Assembly (NCBI RefSeq): GCF_958979055.1
Contig: NC_084897.1
Coordinates: 20,933,628-20,997,627 of the forward strand
Length of the DNA stretch: 64,000 nt
Direction: 5' to 3'
Source: Alnus glutinosa
Lineage: Eukaryota > Streptophyta > Magnoliopsida > Fagales > Betulaceae
Positions 20,502 to 32,380 of the stretch are shown here, one piece after another. How positions within the stretch are numbered: position 1 is the first letter of the stretch; the number at the start of each line of letters is the position of its first letter. Position numbers and translations under genes: made by a program. Below the pieces are notes generated by a model. The model was not told where the DNA came from. It did not search any database and worked only from the letters and a program-made list of their open reading frames with translations.

Positions 20502-23500
20502 TCAAGCACTTTTTAATCTGCTCCTTGTGAGCAACAGATACCTTCTGGTTGCAAGTATAAGAACCCAAGTGGCTGCAGAGATTTTCTCCTTGATCATCAA
20601 AAGCAGTGCTGAGCTCAGAACGGTCTTCAAGATCTGAGCATGGAATCCCTTGAAAAAGCCTGGCACTCCTTCACTTCTCCATATAGCATAGACGACTCCC
20701 GGCAATGTTTTTTGGGATTTTCGCACAGCTTTCTTAGTTCCATCATCATTTGAGTCTGCAGCTTGGATCATGACCTTACACCTGTATGCAGTTGAAATCC
20801 AAAATAGTTCTAAATGCCAAGGTTTAACATGTAGCAGTGTAAGAGAGAAGACTCACTCTTGATAAGTAAAAGAGGGAGAGAGCAAATTATGCACCTGATA
20901 GCAGGATATGTCATAAATGTGGCAATGCTCTTCGAAATTGCACCTAACAAAAACGCCGAAAAGGCAGAAAGGGCTTCTGAGGATGAGCTATTCCCTGCTT
21001 TATCCCTATTTCCCTTCAGGAGTCTTTGTTTCAACTGATCAAATACTGTATACTGCATTGTACAGAATTTACGTCTAAGCCTGGTTTATTCTTTCAAATC
21101 AAATGTAGAATAAGGTAACTCAAGAACAGGCTCCAATTGGAAGTGAAGGATTTGAGATACAAAATACAAGTCTATGCCAAAAGGCCAGGTCAAATACCTG
21201 AATTGCAGGGTTTGAGGTAAGCAGAAGAGAGATGCCAAGGCCATCAAATGCGTCACTCCAAGTGCCCTCTGTAAGGGTCTTCCAGAGCCCTTTGGATTTC
21301 CCAAAGGCACTTGTCTGCATCCGAGAGGAAGCTGTATCCAGGGGCTACACAGTGATAAACCAGGTAGTCTGACATTAATCTTCAAGACTTCTTCATGTTT
21401 TAGCCGTGAATGATAGAAGTGGAAACAAAAAGATGTATATATATATATATACTAAAGCAATGAAATCACAATATTCGTTATTCAACCATGTTTAATCACA
21501 AGACACCGTACTTTCTGATTTCACCATCTTTATAGCAACGAAATGGAGCATTTTGTGAAAATGTAAAACAATCATGCAGCAACAGAATACATATGTCTTC
21601 AAAAATAAATTGAGATCCCAATCCCTAATTCTATATTCCCTAATATCAAGCATAGAATATTCGGCAAATTTGGACGCTAACATAAGGAATGTAGTTCTAT
21701 GCCTACATGTCCAGAACAGTGCATCCTCTCTATATCAAGAGCTTTCAAATTTTACATTGTGTACTAAGGAATGATTCTCAACCAAAATCAGGGAGAGATG
21801 CTCTTATGGGCTCACCTGTGTCATAATAGCAGTGCAAGCTCCAGCAGCAGCAGCAAGAACTAAATTTTCTTTTGTTCCAATTCTTTTGGCACCACTCCTT
21901 TCCAAATATAGTCTTTTGAAGTAGCTGTAACCATAAAAGTAGACAAACTGTGCAATGAAGGATTGCAGGTTTTTTGTGCATAGGCCCTGGTATAGCGAAA
22001 GAACCTGACGGTTAGATATTGCTTCCTGTAAGACATCCAGGAGGTTCCTGTATAAACCAGAAAAATGAAAATCAAAACTATCAGCCAAATATTAGAGCTA
22101 ACTTCTGACCTAAGAATTCAGTGTTTAAACAAGATAATTGGTCTGAGTTTTAAACTATATTTTGCCTACGACGCTGAAACTACTGAATGATCCAGATTCC
22201 AGATGAGTATAATAGGGGACCATGCAACAGAGATTTGTAGATGCATCATTAGGAAACATTTAAGGATCGATGATCTCCATCAATTCACCTAAGGAAACAT
22301 ATAATAATACAACAAAGAATATTCTCAATTAAAAAAGTTCAATTCTTATAGGCTGTTCCAAGATTCCAAGTAAACAACAGGAATAAAACTTCTACTAGGT
22401 GGTATTTTTTCACCAAAAATAAATTTTTGATGGTGAATGCTACATGCATGTAAAAAAAGAATTTACTAATGTTTATATTTGTGTTTGTGTAACATAAAGG
22501 TACATGATATTTAAGTATCAAAATTTTATGAAAGTACAAGATACAACATGAAGAAGAACGGAGGAGAAAAGTCTAGGAGTTATGTTATAACTCATAATAT
22601 TACAAAACCATCATGGATCCACAGTTCACACGGAGAATTATCTGAAATCAGATAATAACAATTTGTATAAAAAATTCTCCTGCTGAATGCCAAATTTTGG
22701 TGCTATAGCCATATGATACTATTGAAAATAACCAATTCCGAAATGACTTCGAACATGTATTGATTTCAACGATTTAAACACAAAAAACGAACAAAAGAAA
22801 GAGAAAAAAAAAATACTAATTGGATTATGAGTTGCCCAACAACCGACAATCACAAAATAGGACATAATATAAACACTGCCCATTAACCAAAGTAATGGAT
22901 GACAGACAATAAAAAAGCTTTAACAATCAAAGGTGCCACAAAGGCTAGACTAATCGCTGCATCATAAAATTCAATATGACTTTCAATTCACTTATAAATA
23001 TAACTAAAATTCAAATCCAGCCTTGTTTGATCTAGGAGACAATCTAACTCCTTGACCTATAATATTACAAACATAGCATTGAGTTGTTCATTGACCCACC
23101 GACCATACAAACAACAAATATTGAAAAGAAAAGAATAAGAACTCAATTGCAATTATACAACAAATGCAAATTAAACCGACATATAGAGGCTATATATAAA
23201 CAATAAAATCAAAACAAGTAATACAGAATAAGATTTACCCAGATAAAGAATTACTGAACCATGATCACAGGAGGAAAATAAATACAGAACAGACCCAGAT
23301 CAAGAAAGGACAAATTATGATGAAAAATGAAAGAAAGAAGCGTTAAATTGAGAAAAGAAGAGATGGGTAACCTGTATTTTTGCTGGCCATGAGCTCGAAC
23401 CTCGGCTTGGTACCTGGTCTTACAGGTATCAAGTGGGTACAAGATGGTGGTGCTCAAGAGGGATCCTATGGCCCCTGAAGTTGCCTCTGATAGAGATTCC

Positions 23501-23514
23501 AGATCAATACCCAT
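20502..23514 (-). CDS. PNC: Peroxisomal adenine nucleotide carrier (mitochondrial carrier family)
   Basis: Five exons on the minus strand, 23514-23372, 22047-21816, 21344-21198, 21052-20895 and 20781-20502, give 319 residues, the family size. The three carrier repeats show their signatures PLDTCK (from Pro27), [10 protein letters not shown] (from Pro126) and the weaker third form YPAIRCKV (Pro224). The wording [49 protein letters not shown] and [19 protein letters not shown] matches Arabidopsis PNC1/PNC2. These import ATP into peroxisomes in exchange for ADP/AMP, supplying acyl-CoA activation for fatty-acid beta-oxidation during seedling establishment. The start is the ATG before GIDLES, as in the Arabidopsis proteins. 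Which of PNC1 or PNC2 it is orthologous to cannot be decided from sequence alone. Confidence 0.94.
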
Positions 23515-24074
23515 CTTCGATATGCGAGATTCCACAACACAAAAAGATCAAAAATACATACAATATCTACGTATATATAGAGAAAGAGACGGGATTAGGT
23601 GGAACTGAGAGAAAGGGACAGAAAGTAGAAGCGTCCATTAAGGTTGCTAGAAAGGGAAATGTATGTATACGTGACAATGTCTATCAGAGAGAACGTGGCG
23701 GGGAGACTATTGGGTTGGCGTTTCCTTGGGAAATGAAAAACGTGATCAGCCTTTCTCCGTCCAACTTTTTTTTTTTTTTCTTTTCTTTTTCTATTCCTTT
23801 TTTACTGTGAGAGTTTTTTTTAAAAATAAAATAAAATAAAATTACAACCACTTTTTTTTTTTTTCTTAATTTTTCAACCACTTGATTTTAAGGTTATTAT
23901 TACGTACGGTCAAAAAAAAAGTTATTATTACGTGAGAGGTCAAACAAGTAAATTATTGATATAATTCTTTTTCTATATTTGGCTTACCTTTTCTTTTTTT
24001 CTTTTTCTTTCTTTTGTCTCATTACACACATACGACAGGATTTGGGTTGTTCATAGTTTAGTATGTCTATACGA
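23515..24074. other. Upstream region of the peroxisomal carrier gene
   Basis: Presumed leader and promoter of the minus-strand carrier gene. It holds poly-T/TTTC stretches (23766-23800, 23850-23870). No promoter element could be fixed. Confidence 0.35.
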
Positions 24075-24815
24075 AAGGTTGCTAACTTTTTACAACCGAC
24101 AAACACGACACAATTACGAAGATTAGGTTCAACGGTTCGGCTGATAAATGAGTCGACTTATTTATAACCTGATTAATAAACATGTTAATCGGAGTTAACT
24201 CGATTAAAAAAAAAAAAAAAGAGTGTAAATTCACATCCTCGCCATTTTCAAACCTGTGAATTTACCAAAAATAATTGGAGCACCGGCGTTGATGGGTTGA
24301 GTTCTAAGTTCTGAACTGGGTGTCCTCTGTTTGGAAGGTATTCGTATTATTATATGATATTAGGAAAGCGAAGGGTTGGGTTTGAAAATGGTGGATTGAG
24401 GTTGGACTTGGTAAACTGTTATTTGGAGTTTGTTTGATATGGGGAGTGGGGAGTGGAGCTTTGAAGGTTTCATAGTGACAGTCATTAGTGGATTGTGTCA
24501 AATGGGTATGCTTTTTATCTCTCAATTGTTTTCACGTTAACTAAAAGTTTTGGAGATTCAAACAGAGAGAGGCATAGGTTGGCTTAGTTTCAGAGAGGGA
24601 GAGAGTTTTCTTTTACAGAAAAACAGAGAGATTGAGTTATTTTGAGACGACTGAGGGATATTCTTGAAAAATGGATTGGGTTAGATGGGTTGTATACTTG
24701 ACATGACCCGTTAACTAAACAGGCAAGATGGGTTGTGCCATTTATCCAGCATATTAGCGTGTCGGGTTCGAATTAACCATTATGAGTTAGCGGGTCAATC
24801 CAAAACTGACAGGCA
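24075..24815. mobile_element. Degenerate TIR element of the GGGTTGNCAA family, probably interrupted
   Basis: The left end AGGTTGCTAACTTTTTACAA and the reverse of the right end, GGGTTGCCTGTCAGTTTTGG, with CGGGTCAA and ACGGGTCATG phrases inside, resemble the elements at 15640 and 33682. The middle (about 24240-24650) does not look related and may be a later insertion. Confidence 0.4.
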
Positions 24816-25426
24816 ACCCAATTTGCGAGCCCTACCTATATGGAATGGTAAAAAGATAGGGTTCCTATTTATGGGTAGCGAGCTTGGTTAAGGATCCACG
24901 ATTAGCTTATTCAAATTGCTAACGATCTAAATAGATTATGTGAGATAATTTATATGAGATCTATAAAATCACATAATAATCTAAAGAGATGAAAGCATGA
25001 AAGAAAGACACTGAATTGAGGTAGTTCGACCTATAGTCTACGTCCAGATATCAATGCTTTTTTTTTGTTATATCTTTTATTGATTATTTGATTGTATACA
25101 ATACTTTATTTCTTAAGTTGTTGTAAGTTTTGTTTTCGACTATTTACTCGGACCGTAAATTCACATTGCTTTTTATGTTAATGAGAAGATTTTAGGACCA
25201 AATTTATTGCGCTAAAAGGACCTAATAATTAGGTGGGAAAGTAGAATTAATAATTATCCATAAGTGGACCATTCCAGTGTTGAATGAGCCTCTTCAAACC
25301 CATTAATTGCTTTCACAATGTTGTAAGAAGAATAAAAAACGAAAAAGGGTGGACACAACCTTTCCTTCCAAATAGGAAGCAATTCCAGCTAGAGATCTCC
25401 CATTGTGAATTTATTAATATAATATA

Positions 25427-25614
25427 TGTACGAGAAATGATTTTTGCACATCAGTTGTACATATTTTGTACATCACTTTTATAAATCAACCATTGAATTT
25501 GTAGAACCCACAAAGATTTACATGTAGGTCATACAAATTTAATGGTTGATTTAAAAAAGTGATATACAAAAAATATACAAAAATGATGTGCATATAACAT
25601 GTCTCTACATGTAC
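25427..25614. mobile_element. MITE hairpin of about 190 bp
   Basis: The left arm (TGTACGAGAAATG... TTTGCACATCA ... TCACTTTTATAAATCAACCA) pairs with the right arm read in reverse (TGTACATGTAGAGACATG ... TATGCACATCA ... AAATCAACCATTAAATTTG). The arms cover nearly the whole element. Confidence 0.65.
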
Positions 25615-25868
25615 AACATAACTCCTAGGTTTATTCAAAGGAGAAGACAAAAACATCACATGTAAATCTAATATCTAATTTGAGTAATATAATAAAGGAA
25701 AATAATACTTCAAAGAATTATGAAATTTAACTTTTTATTTAATTACTACTTAAATTTTAAAAATTTTCAAACCATTCCTTAAAGTATGCTCTATCATCAA
25801 ATTGCTCCCTCTATATACTGCTATTATGATTTTTAACAAAAATTATGAGTAATTACCTTTTTTTTTAA

Positions 25869-26173
25869 GAACTATCGGTCATTGTCAACATGTCACCACG
25901 AACTGACACATCGACCGTAAAAAAAGAGCATTCAACTACAATTTTCGTACATTTACCCCCATTTTGTCAGTTAAATTCATGAAAAATACTCAAATACTTT
26001 AACTTAAAATCAAAATTTTCAAAAAATACCTTCAAAATTAAACCAAAAAAAAAAAATAAACTAAGGGGGTGGCCTGCGAGCCACCCCAGGTTTTTCTAAG
26101 GTGGCCACGCGGCCACCTTAGGTTTTTTCTAGGGTGGTTGCGAGCCACCCCATTTCTTTTTATTTTCTTTTTT

Positions 26174-26249
<76 letters not shown>

Positions 26250-26451
26250 TTTAACAATTTTTTATATTAATTTACTGTTAAAGGGCATTTTTGTCTTTAA
26301 ACAAAATTTAACGTCTAAAAATCGCAAATTCCGTTAGATTTAATGAGATTCCTCTGACCGAATGGGGTAAAAGTGCGAAAATGGTAGTTGAATGTTCTCT
26401 TATGGTCGATGTGTTAGTTTGTGATAGCATATTGACAATGACTAGTAGTTC
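25869..26451. mobile_element. TIR element with GC-rich palindromes and a TA microsatellite
   Basis: The left end GAACTATCGGTCATTGTCAA and the reverse of the right end, GAACTACTAGTCATTGTCAA, stay similar for about 110 bp (for example ACACATCGACC). The interior holds GC-rich palindromes at 26066-26155 (CTGCGAGCCACCCC, GGTGGCCACGCGGCCACCTT, GGGTGGTTGCGAGCCACCCC) and (TA)n at 26178-26245. Confidence 0.65.
26178..26245. repeat. (TA)n microsatellite
   Basis: About 34 uninterrupted TA repeats inside the TIR element. Confidence 0.9.
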
Positions 26452-26468
26452 ATGGGAAGAAAATATAA

Positions 26469-27896
26469 GGGGAAACTTCACAAAAGGGTATCAAAGTATA
26501 GCGTTTTTTTAATTAAGGGTACCGATGTAGCAAAACGTTCAATTGGGTGTATGCATTTATCAAAACTGTTCAATGTCAGGTATTCCGTCAGCCTCCGTTC
26601 TAAATCGATGACGGAAGTAAAGTCATGTGACTTCCACATGATTTTTAAGGGCAAAGTACCCGTTTTGCCCCTCATCTAAAACGCAAGACAAAACACATAA
26701 AACGCAACATATTAAAATTAGCTTAAAATGACAAACAACATCACATGAAACACAGCCCATCTCCACGCACCGTTTTAGCCCATCTCCTTCCAGAAACTTC
26801 AACTCAAAACCTGCTTCTCTTCTACTTCGCCATTCTCAAACTTCAACCAAGAGCAACCAAGACTACAAGACAAGGTCGGTGTCCATCTCAGAGAAGGTCC
26901 ACCTCAGAGACACCGGCGTCCATGGCTATCATTCTCAAAGGACACCGGCCAAGTTGTGGTCGACGTTCTTAGAGGACGCCAGCCAAGGTGTATTTTTCGG
27001 GTCCTCTGTATTTCGGATCTCAGAGGATGCCGACCTCCATCTCTCTCGCTCTTCGTTCTCTCCATTTCTCTTAGATAGTGTGCGGGGTGATCATCACAGC
27101 AACCCAAACATATCCCAGCCAACACACACACACACACACGGTCAGAACAGGGGGGATCATCTCCAAAACAAGGGAACAACCCAAAACATCACAGTACCCA
27201 TAAAACGCGCACACCTGAACATCACACGGCTGGAATACCACACACCCAAAACATCATCAACTGAACCCAAAATACCCAATCTCATCAAGCATCACAAAAT
27301 AATAGAGGATCCCCACAAGAATCAGTAACGATCCCTCAAATCAGTAAAATTATCGAAAAACTCCTCAAATCAGTAACAGAGGATCCCCACAACAATCGCC
27401 GAAATCAGCCTCATCCGCCTAAAGCCGGTGTCTAAACCGCCGAGAACCGCATCTCAAGCCACCGGAAACCCATGAACGATGACCACCGAAGACCCACGAA
27501 GAATCAGGTCTCTCTCTCATCCTCTGGGTCACTCTCGGGTTGCTTGGCCGAAGAAGACGGTGTTTGGGATCTAGGGGGCTATTAAACGGTGTCGTCTTGG
27601 GGGCTATTAAAAACCCTTTGTGAAGTTTGATACGATGACGTTTTGAATGTGGGATATCTTTTTGTAGTTTTGTGTATTTGAGCATTTTCTTAAGGGGCAT
27701 AACAGGAAGAACGTTCTTAAAAATCACATGAAAGATACATGACTCTACTTCTGTTATCGATTTAGAACGGAGGCTGACAGAATACTTGACATTGAACGGT
27801 TTTGATAAATGCATACACTCAATTGAACGTTTTGCTATATCGGTACCCTTAATTGAAAAAACGCTATAGTTGGATACCCTTTTGTGAAGTTTCCCC
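26469..27896. mobile_element. Non-autonomous Mutator-like element with ~200-bp TIRs and 9-bp TSD
   Basis: The left end starts GGGGAAACTTCACAAAAGGG and the right end is its reverse complement. The two arms remain alignable for about 200 bp. The flanks are AAAATATAA (26460-26468) and AAAATGTAA (27897-27905), a 9-bp duplication with one mismatch. Long TIRs plus a 9-bp duplication are the signature of the Mutator superfamily. No transposase is present. The interior (about 26740-27600) is clearly richer in GC than its surroundings and has open stretches, so captured gene sequence (Pack-MULE) is possible, but no parent gene is recognised. Confidence 0.8.
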
Positions 27897-27963
27897 AAAA
27901 TGTAATTACCCCCAAAAATAATGATATGTGGGCATAAAAACCACGTTAGACCTAATAAAAATA

Positions 27964-28119
27964 GAGAATTGTTATTCTTCTAACTTTTGCCTATCTCTTG
28001 TCCAACTATTTTTCAAATTTATTATTAGATCCTAAGATTCAATTAGATTTGAATATATATATATATAATAATAAAATTAAGACAAGAATTGGACAGAAGA
28101 AGAAAAAATAACATTTCTC
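27964..28119. mobile_element. Short MITE hairpin
   Basis: The left GAGAATTGTTATTCTTCT ... CTCTTGTCC is inverted at the right as GAGAAATGTTATTTTTTC ... GTCCAATTCTTGTC. About 156 bp. Confidence 0.55.
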
Positions 28120-28809
28120 ATAAAAATAACTCAACATGTACAAAAACATCACATCAACTCGACTCATGACAAAAAAGAAAACAAAACAAAAAAGGGAGAA
28201 GGTGCGGTGGGGTAGCCACCATCCAATTCTCTCTCTCCTTTTTTTTAAAAAACAATAATAATAATAAATAAAATGTGTCAAATTGAGGTATCACTTTTGT
28301 ACACGTTTACTTATTTTATTGGGCATGACATAGTCCTACAACTATGTGTCACAATTTTTGTTGAAACCCCTAACAATAGGTGTACAAAAAGAGCAATTTG
28401 ATAACAAAGCATACTTTAAGAAGTGATTTGATAAAGTTGAAACCCTAAAGAATGATTCAATAAAATGTTAAAATGGAAACTACACTTACCCTCTTCAATC
28501 TACCTCTATTCCATAGATCAAGAAGATAAAACTTGCTCGGCAAGTACAACATTTTGGATATAGAAAGGACAAGCCTCAATCCAAACACAATCCAAAAAAA
28601 AATTAAGAGCAGCTTAATCAGCTATAGCCGACAAGTGTGCTGCTTGGTTGGCCGTTCTACTACCTCCTTTGTAATGTCCCTTAAATCTTTCAATTAATTG
28701 GTTTAATGTGCTCTACCAATACATCTACCAAATGAATTGCAATGTCTCCTTTTTGCCTTTCAAAAATATAAAAATACCCTTAAAAATATTATGATACCAT
28801 ATTAAATTA

Positions 28810-28957
28810 GAGTAATGCTATAAGTCTCATTTGTATCCCTCCAACACCATTTGATCAAAATCGAATAGTGATATATTGCAAATCAAATTTTAATTTTAAA
28901 ATTCACATTATTTTTAGAGAGACGAGAAGAACACAATGAAGCTTCTAGTATTACTCA
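28810..28957. mobile_element. MITE with AGAGTAATGCTA ends
   Basis: The left end GAGTAATGCTATAAG and the reverse of the right end, GAGTAATACTAGAAGC, are inverted termini about 148 bp apart. Single ends of the same type occur near 47631 and 58374. Confidence 0.5.
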
Positions 28958-29174
28958 TTAAATTATTACTTATCCGAGAGAAAAAAAAAAAATGGTATTT
29001 TAACATGTTTCATCTACAAAATCATCTTTAAAGTCTTGGTAAAACGAAGCATTAAGAAGGCCCATCAATTTGTTTTTTTCTTCTTCTTTTTTTTCCCCCC
29101 CTAATATCGTCTTCATTATTTATATTATATCAGGCCCCGCCAATCAGTAGATAAGACCTTTGGGGACATATAGA

Positions 29175-29206
<32 letters not shown>

Positions 29207-29343
29207 AAAGAAGAAGGGTTGATTAGCCTGATTTAAACAAGCAATGTGCTGCATTTGGGTTTTAACTGGACCTTCTTTCTTTTTTCTTTTTCTTTTCTTT
29301 TATTTATTTATTTTTTTCAAATTCTGGAAAAGAAAGAAACTAT

Positions 29344-29731
29344 TAGAGCATCCATAATAAGCTATCTATTTCAAATTTGTCATCAAAATTTGGGAAAAAA
29401 CTCAAAAAATTCCACTATAACAAGCCCTCTATAAATTCTTTATTTTGACTATCGTCAAAATCTCACCTCAAATTTGGCTCTCAAATTTCATGAGCTATTC
29501 AATATTTTATTATTTCTCCCTCCTTTAACTTTACTTTTCACTTTTACTCTATTCTCATTTGTTAGGAGTAGTTGCTTAAAACCAATAAAATATTAATATT
29601 TAGTTGAAATAGATAAATATTTAGAGAGTTTGACGTAAGAAGCTTTTAAAAGTGATAGATAAAATCAAAAAAGTAGATTCTTAAACTAAAATTAAGAAAA
29701 AAATTTATAAAGCTTACTAGAGATGCTTTTA
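29344..29731. mobile_element. MITE with TAGAGCATC-type termini
   Basis: The left end TTAGAGCATCCATAATAAGC and the right end ACTAGAGATGCTTTTA (reversed TAAAAGCATCTCTAGT) are inverted. The inside is AT-rich. Same general group as the element at 8989-9274. Confidence 0.5.
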
Positions 29732-32202
29732 CACAAAATGAGTGTCTTTTGTCATTCTTAAAGAAGAAGAAAAAATAAAGAAATTGAGAATTATCGAAAA
29801 ATGCTTTCAAACACGAAGTAAGAAGATACTCATTTTGCAATTAAGTATGTCTAGGAGTTAGCACATCTAGAACTCTAGCTTAGATGCAATCCCAACACTG
29901 AAGAGGTTGAGCTACTGGCAACAATCCTCAATAACAGGAACACTCGACCAGTAAAGAGAAAAGGTGGCCCTTGTTCATGGCCAAGATGAAGAGGAGAGAG
30001 TCACCTTCAAGAGAAATGGAGCAGCAGCCAAAGGAAGCAGCCAGGCAAGATTGCTAACAGGACAAGTGAGGCCTCACCGAATGAAGCTTCAAAGAAAGGA
30101 AGTTGCTGTGTACGGGCTGCCAAAGATCCAGCCTTTGTAATTACTGAGAGCACTGCAGAGTAACACTGAAAAGAGACGCAACGTCAAATTAAAATTAACC
30201 TTAAAGAAAAAAGACTCATGCTGTGCACCAATCAGCTCTCAACCTTAAAAACACCAAGGGGTGAGGGGACCAATGGAGAGGAAAGGTGTGAGAGTTTGCA
30301 CAGGCCTTCATATGCTTTTTTAACAGAGCCAAGAATGGCTTAAATGCAGGTCTGCAGAGGTTCTAACTGGACTTGGTTTCACATTTTAGTAGATCCAACT
30401 TCATCTTGAGCGGCCTGCTTGAGCTTTTAGCCCAATTAGAATAACATTGGGCTACACTTGGTTTTGACTGCAAGCCTGCAACTGAAAACTTGGTTTGAGT
30501 TCAATTCACAGTTTCAAACCTTTAGCCAGACGAATTTGCTTGAGTTGGGAAACAAAAAATATATATATATATTAAATTTCATGTGCCAAAATAACTATAT
30601 ATATCATTTTGGCTAATTTGAAGGTGACACTTACGGACATAAATTTCCTCCAAAATTTATTGAATTTTTTTTTTTCAAACCCAATATATAAAAGTGTTAT
30701 GTCTCCATTAGCATATGATAAGCACGTTATTTTTTGTAATTAGCATATGAAAAACATATTATTTTGAATATAGTTATTAGAAAGCATGTACTTTATAGAC
30801 ACGGTAGTTTTATAGATTAGGTTTAAATAAATTTTTTCAACCCAGTTTAAAGGAAATTTATGTAATGTAAAATTCCTTTAATTTTATAAATTATATAAAA
30901 CTAACATCTTCATATGATATAGTTTTTTTAAATGTCCTTTAAATTGAATATATAACTTAATCTACTTTGACTATGAAATAACCAAATATAAAATATTACT
31001 TGTTTTCTTTTAAAGAGTCTCTACAAACGCACCTGTAAGGTTGTCTAGACCAGTTTTTACAAGGTTGTTGAAACAATTTCCGATTAGATGTCAAGAGCTT
31101 TAGAGAGTAATGGTAGTCTCCTTCAAACTGTTAAAACAGTTTCCGATTAGGCGTCAAGAGCTTTAAAGAGTAATGGTAGTATCATTTTGCAAAATAAGAA
31201 AGTCGGTGAGTGTACTTGTTGTCTTAAGTCAATTCTCTAATATAACAAGAGTATTGCTTTGATAACAATAATTTCAGCTAGAGAATAATTGGAGGTTTGA
31301 TCTGTATTTATATTGAAGGGTTGAGACGACTCATCTCTAGAAATGAGGGAAAATGTCTCTCTGATCGTGGCCCCGGAACGTGGGTCATCTCATGTCCTGA
31401 AACGTGTGCTTTCTGATAATCCAAAATGTGTGCATCCATGTCCAGATTGGGAACAGCTTCGCGGAACATGGCCTGAGTATCTAAGACACGCTCGGATATC
31501 TTGGATTTTCACGACTTCTCACATATGACTTGAAATGGGTTGGGCCTTGCTTGAATTAGGCTTGGTTGACTGGCCTTCTTGTTTTAAGATTGTGAGGCTC
31601 ACTATTGATTGTGGGTGAGTTTTAGTTGGACTTTCAGGCCCACTTGCTATCTGTTAGGGACACTTTGGATTTTGAGCATTGTGGAGTTAGACCTATCCGG
31701 GTTGAGTGCACTGACTGCTGTGGGTTTACTCAGGTCGGATAAACCGGCTGAGCCAAAAACTTTGTGATGGGCCTGTTGGGCCTTGGGGATGATAATTTAC
31801 CCAACAAATGTGCATATGTCAAAATAAGATTTTCGACCAACAAGAAAGTGAAATTTCGAGGGGATTTTAAGGTATCAAATTATTTTCTTTTGCAATTATT
31901 TTGGGATATGTTGTGTTTTTGTGAATGAGGACAATTTCAAGAGAAATTTTATGTCAGTTGAAGTTGAATTTAGAAAGTTACGTGGCCCCCTGCCAGCCCC
32001 ATATCTAAGAAAATTATTAAAAAGGATTTTGTAATCTTTAAATTTGCTAGAAAAAATAAAAAATAAATTAGGTATTGTATTTTTTTTTTAAACAGCCTGG
32101 TCCTCCTAAATATTGAATTTATAGTTTCATCCCTCATGATTGATGAGGATGTCTAAAAAACCGTATGTTCAAATTTAATGGAATTGTTTGATAAAGTTAA
32201 TA
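29732..32202. other. Unresolved intergenic segment, partly LTR-like
   Basis: The stretch 29850-30550 is clearly less AT-rich than its surroundings and has no open frame. At 31050-31180 a phrase around TTTCCGATTAG(A/G)(T/C)GTCAAGAGC is repeated in tandem at about 70-bp spacing. Near 31800 the text GATGATAATTTACCCAACA looks like the end of an LTR, but no matching start or partner was found. Confidence 0.3.
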
Positions 32203-32380
32203 GGAATGCTTGGCTATACACTCACATCTCACTCTTATCACATTACTGTCTACATAAACCAATAATGTGAGAGATAGTAAAGAGAGTGTAGTGGAACATT
32301 GATTTTTTTAACAATATTATTGGTTCGTATAGATAAGGGTGAGATAGGAGTGTGATGAGAGTGTATAACCAAACATTTCT
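32203..32380. mobile_element. MITE hairpin of about 180 bp
   Basis: The left arm GAATGCTTGGCTATACACTC ... TCACTCTTATC ... ACCAATAAT pairs with the reverse of the right arm, GAAATGTTTGGTTATACACTC ... TCACCCTTATC ... ACCAATAAT. Confidence 0.65.

Larger units (their letters stand above)
25735..28480. mobile_element. Outer inverted-repeat element enclosing other transposons
   Basis: The left arm at about 25770-25860 contains CTTAAAGTATGCTCTATCAT then CAAATTGCTCCCTC and TTTTTAACAAAAATTATGAG. The right arm at about 28345-28450, read in reverse, has CTTAAAGTATGCTTTGTTAT then CAAATTGCTCTTTT and GGTTTCAACAAAAATTGTGA. The arms are inverted and 2.5 kb apart. Everything between consists largely of three other insertions (25869-26451, 26469-27896, 27964-28119). 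Two independent insertions of one family in opposite orientation remain possible. Confidence 0.5.

Noticed and set aside
26452-26679. Open frames in both TIRs of the Mutator-like element (also 27419-27898, minus strand)
   Set aside because: The two translations are alike because the DNA is an inverted repeat; not a gene family.
26879-27328. Open frame inside the Mutator-like element
   Set aside because: Pro/His/Thr-rich, low complexity, no family; kept only as a hint of captured sequence.
31343-31528. Short open frame near an LTR-like end
   Set aside because: No start context, no family resemblance, within repeat-like DNA.
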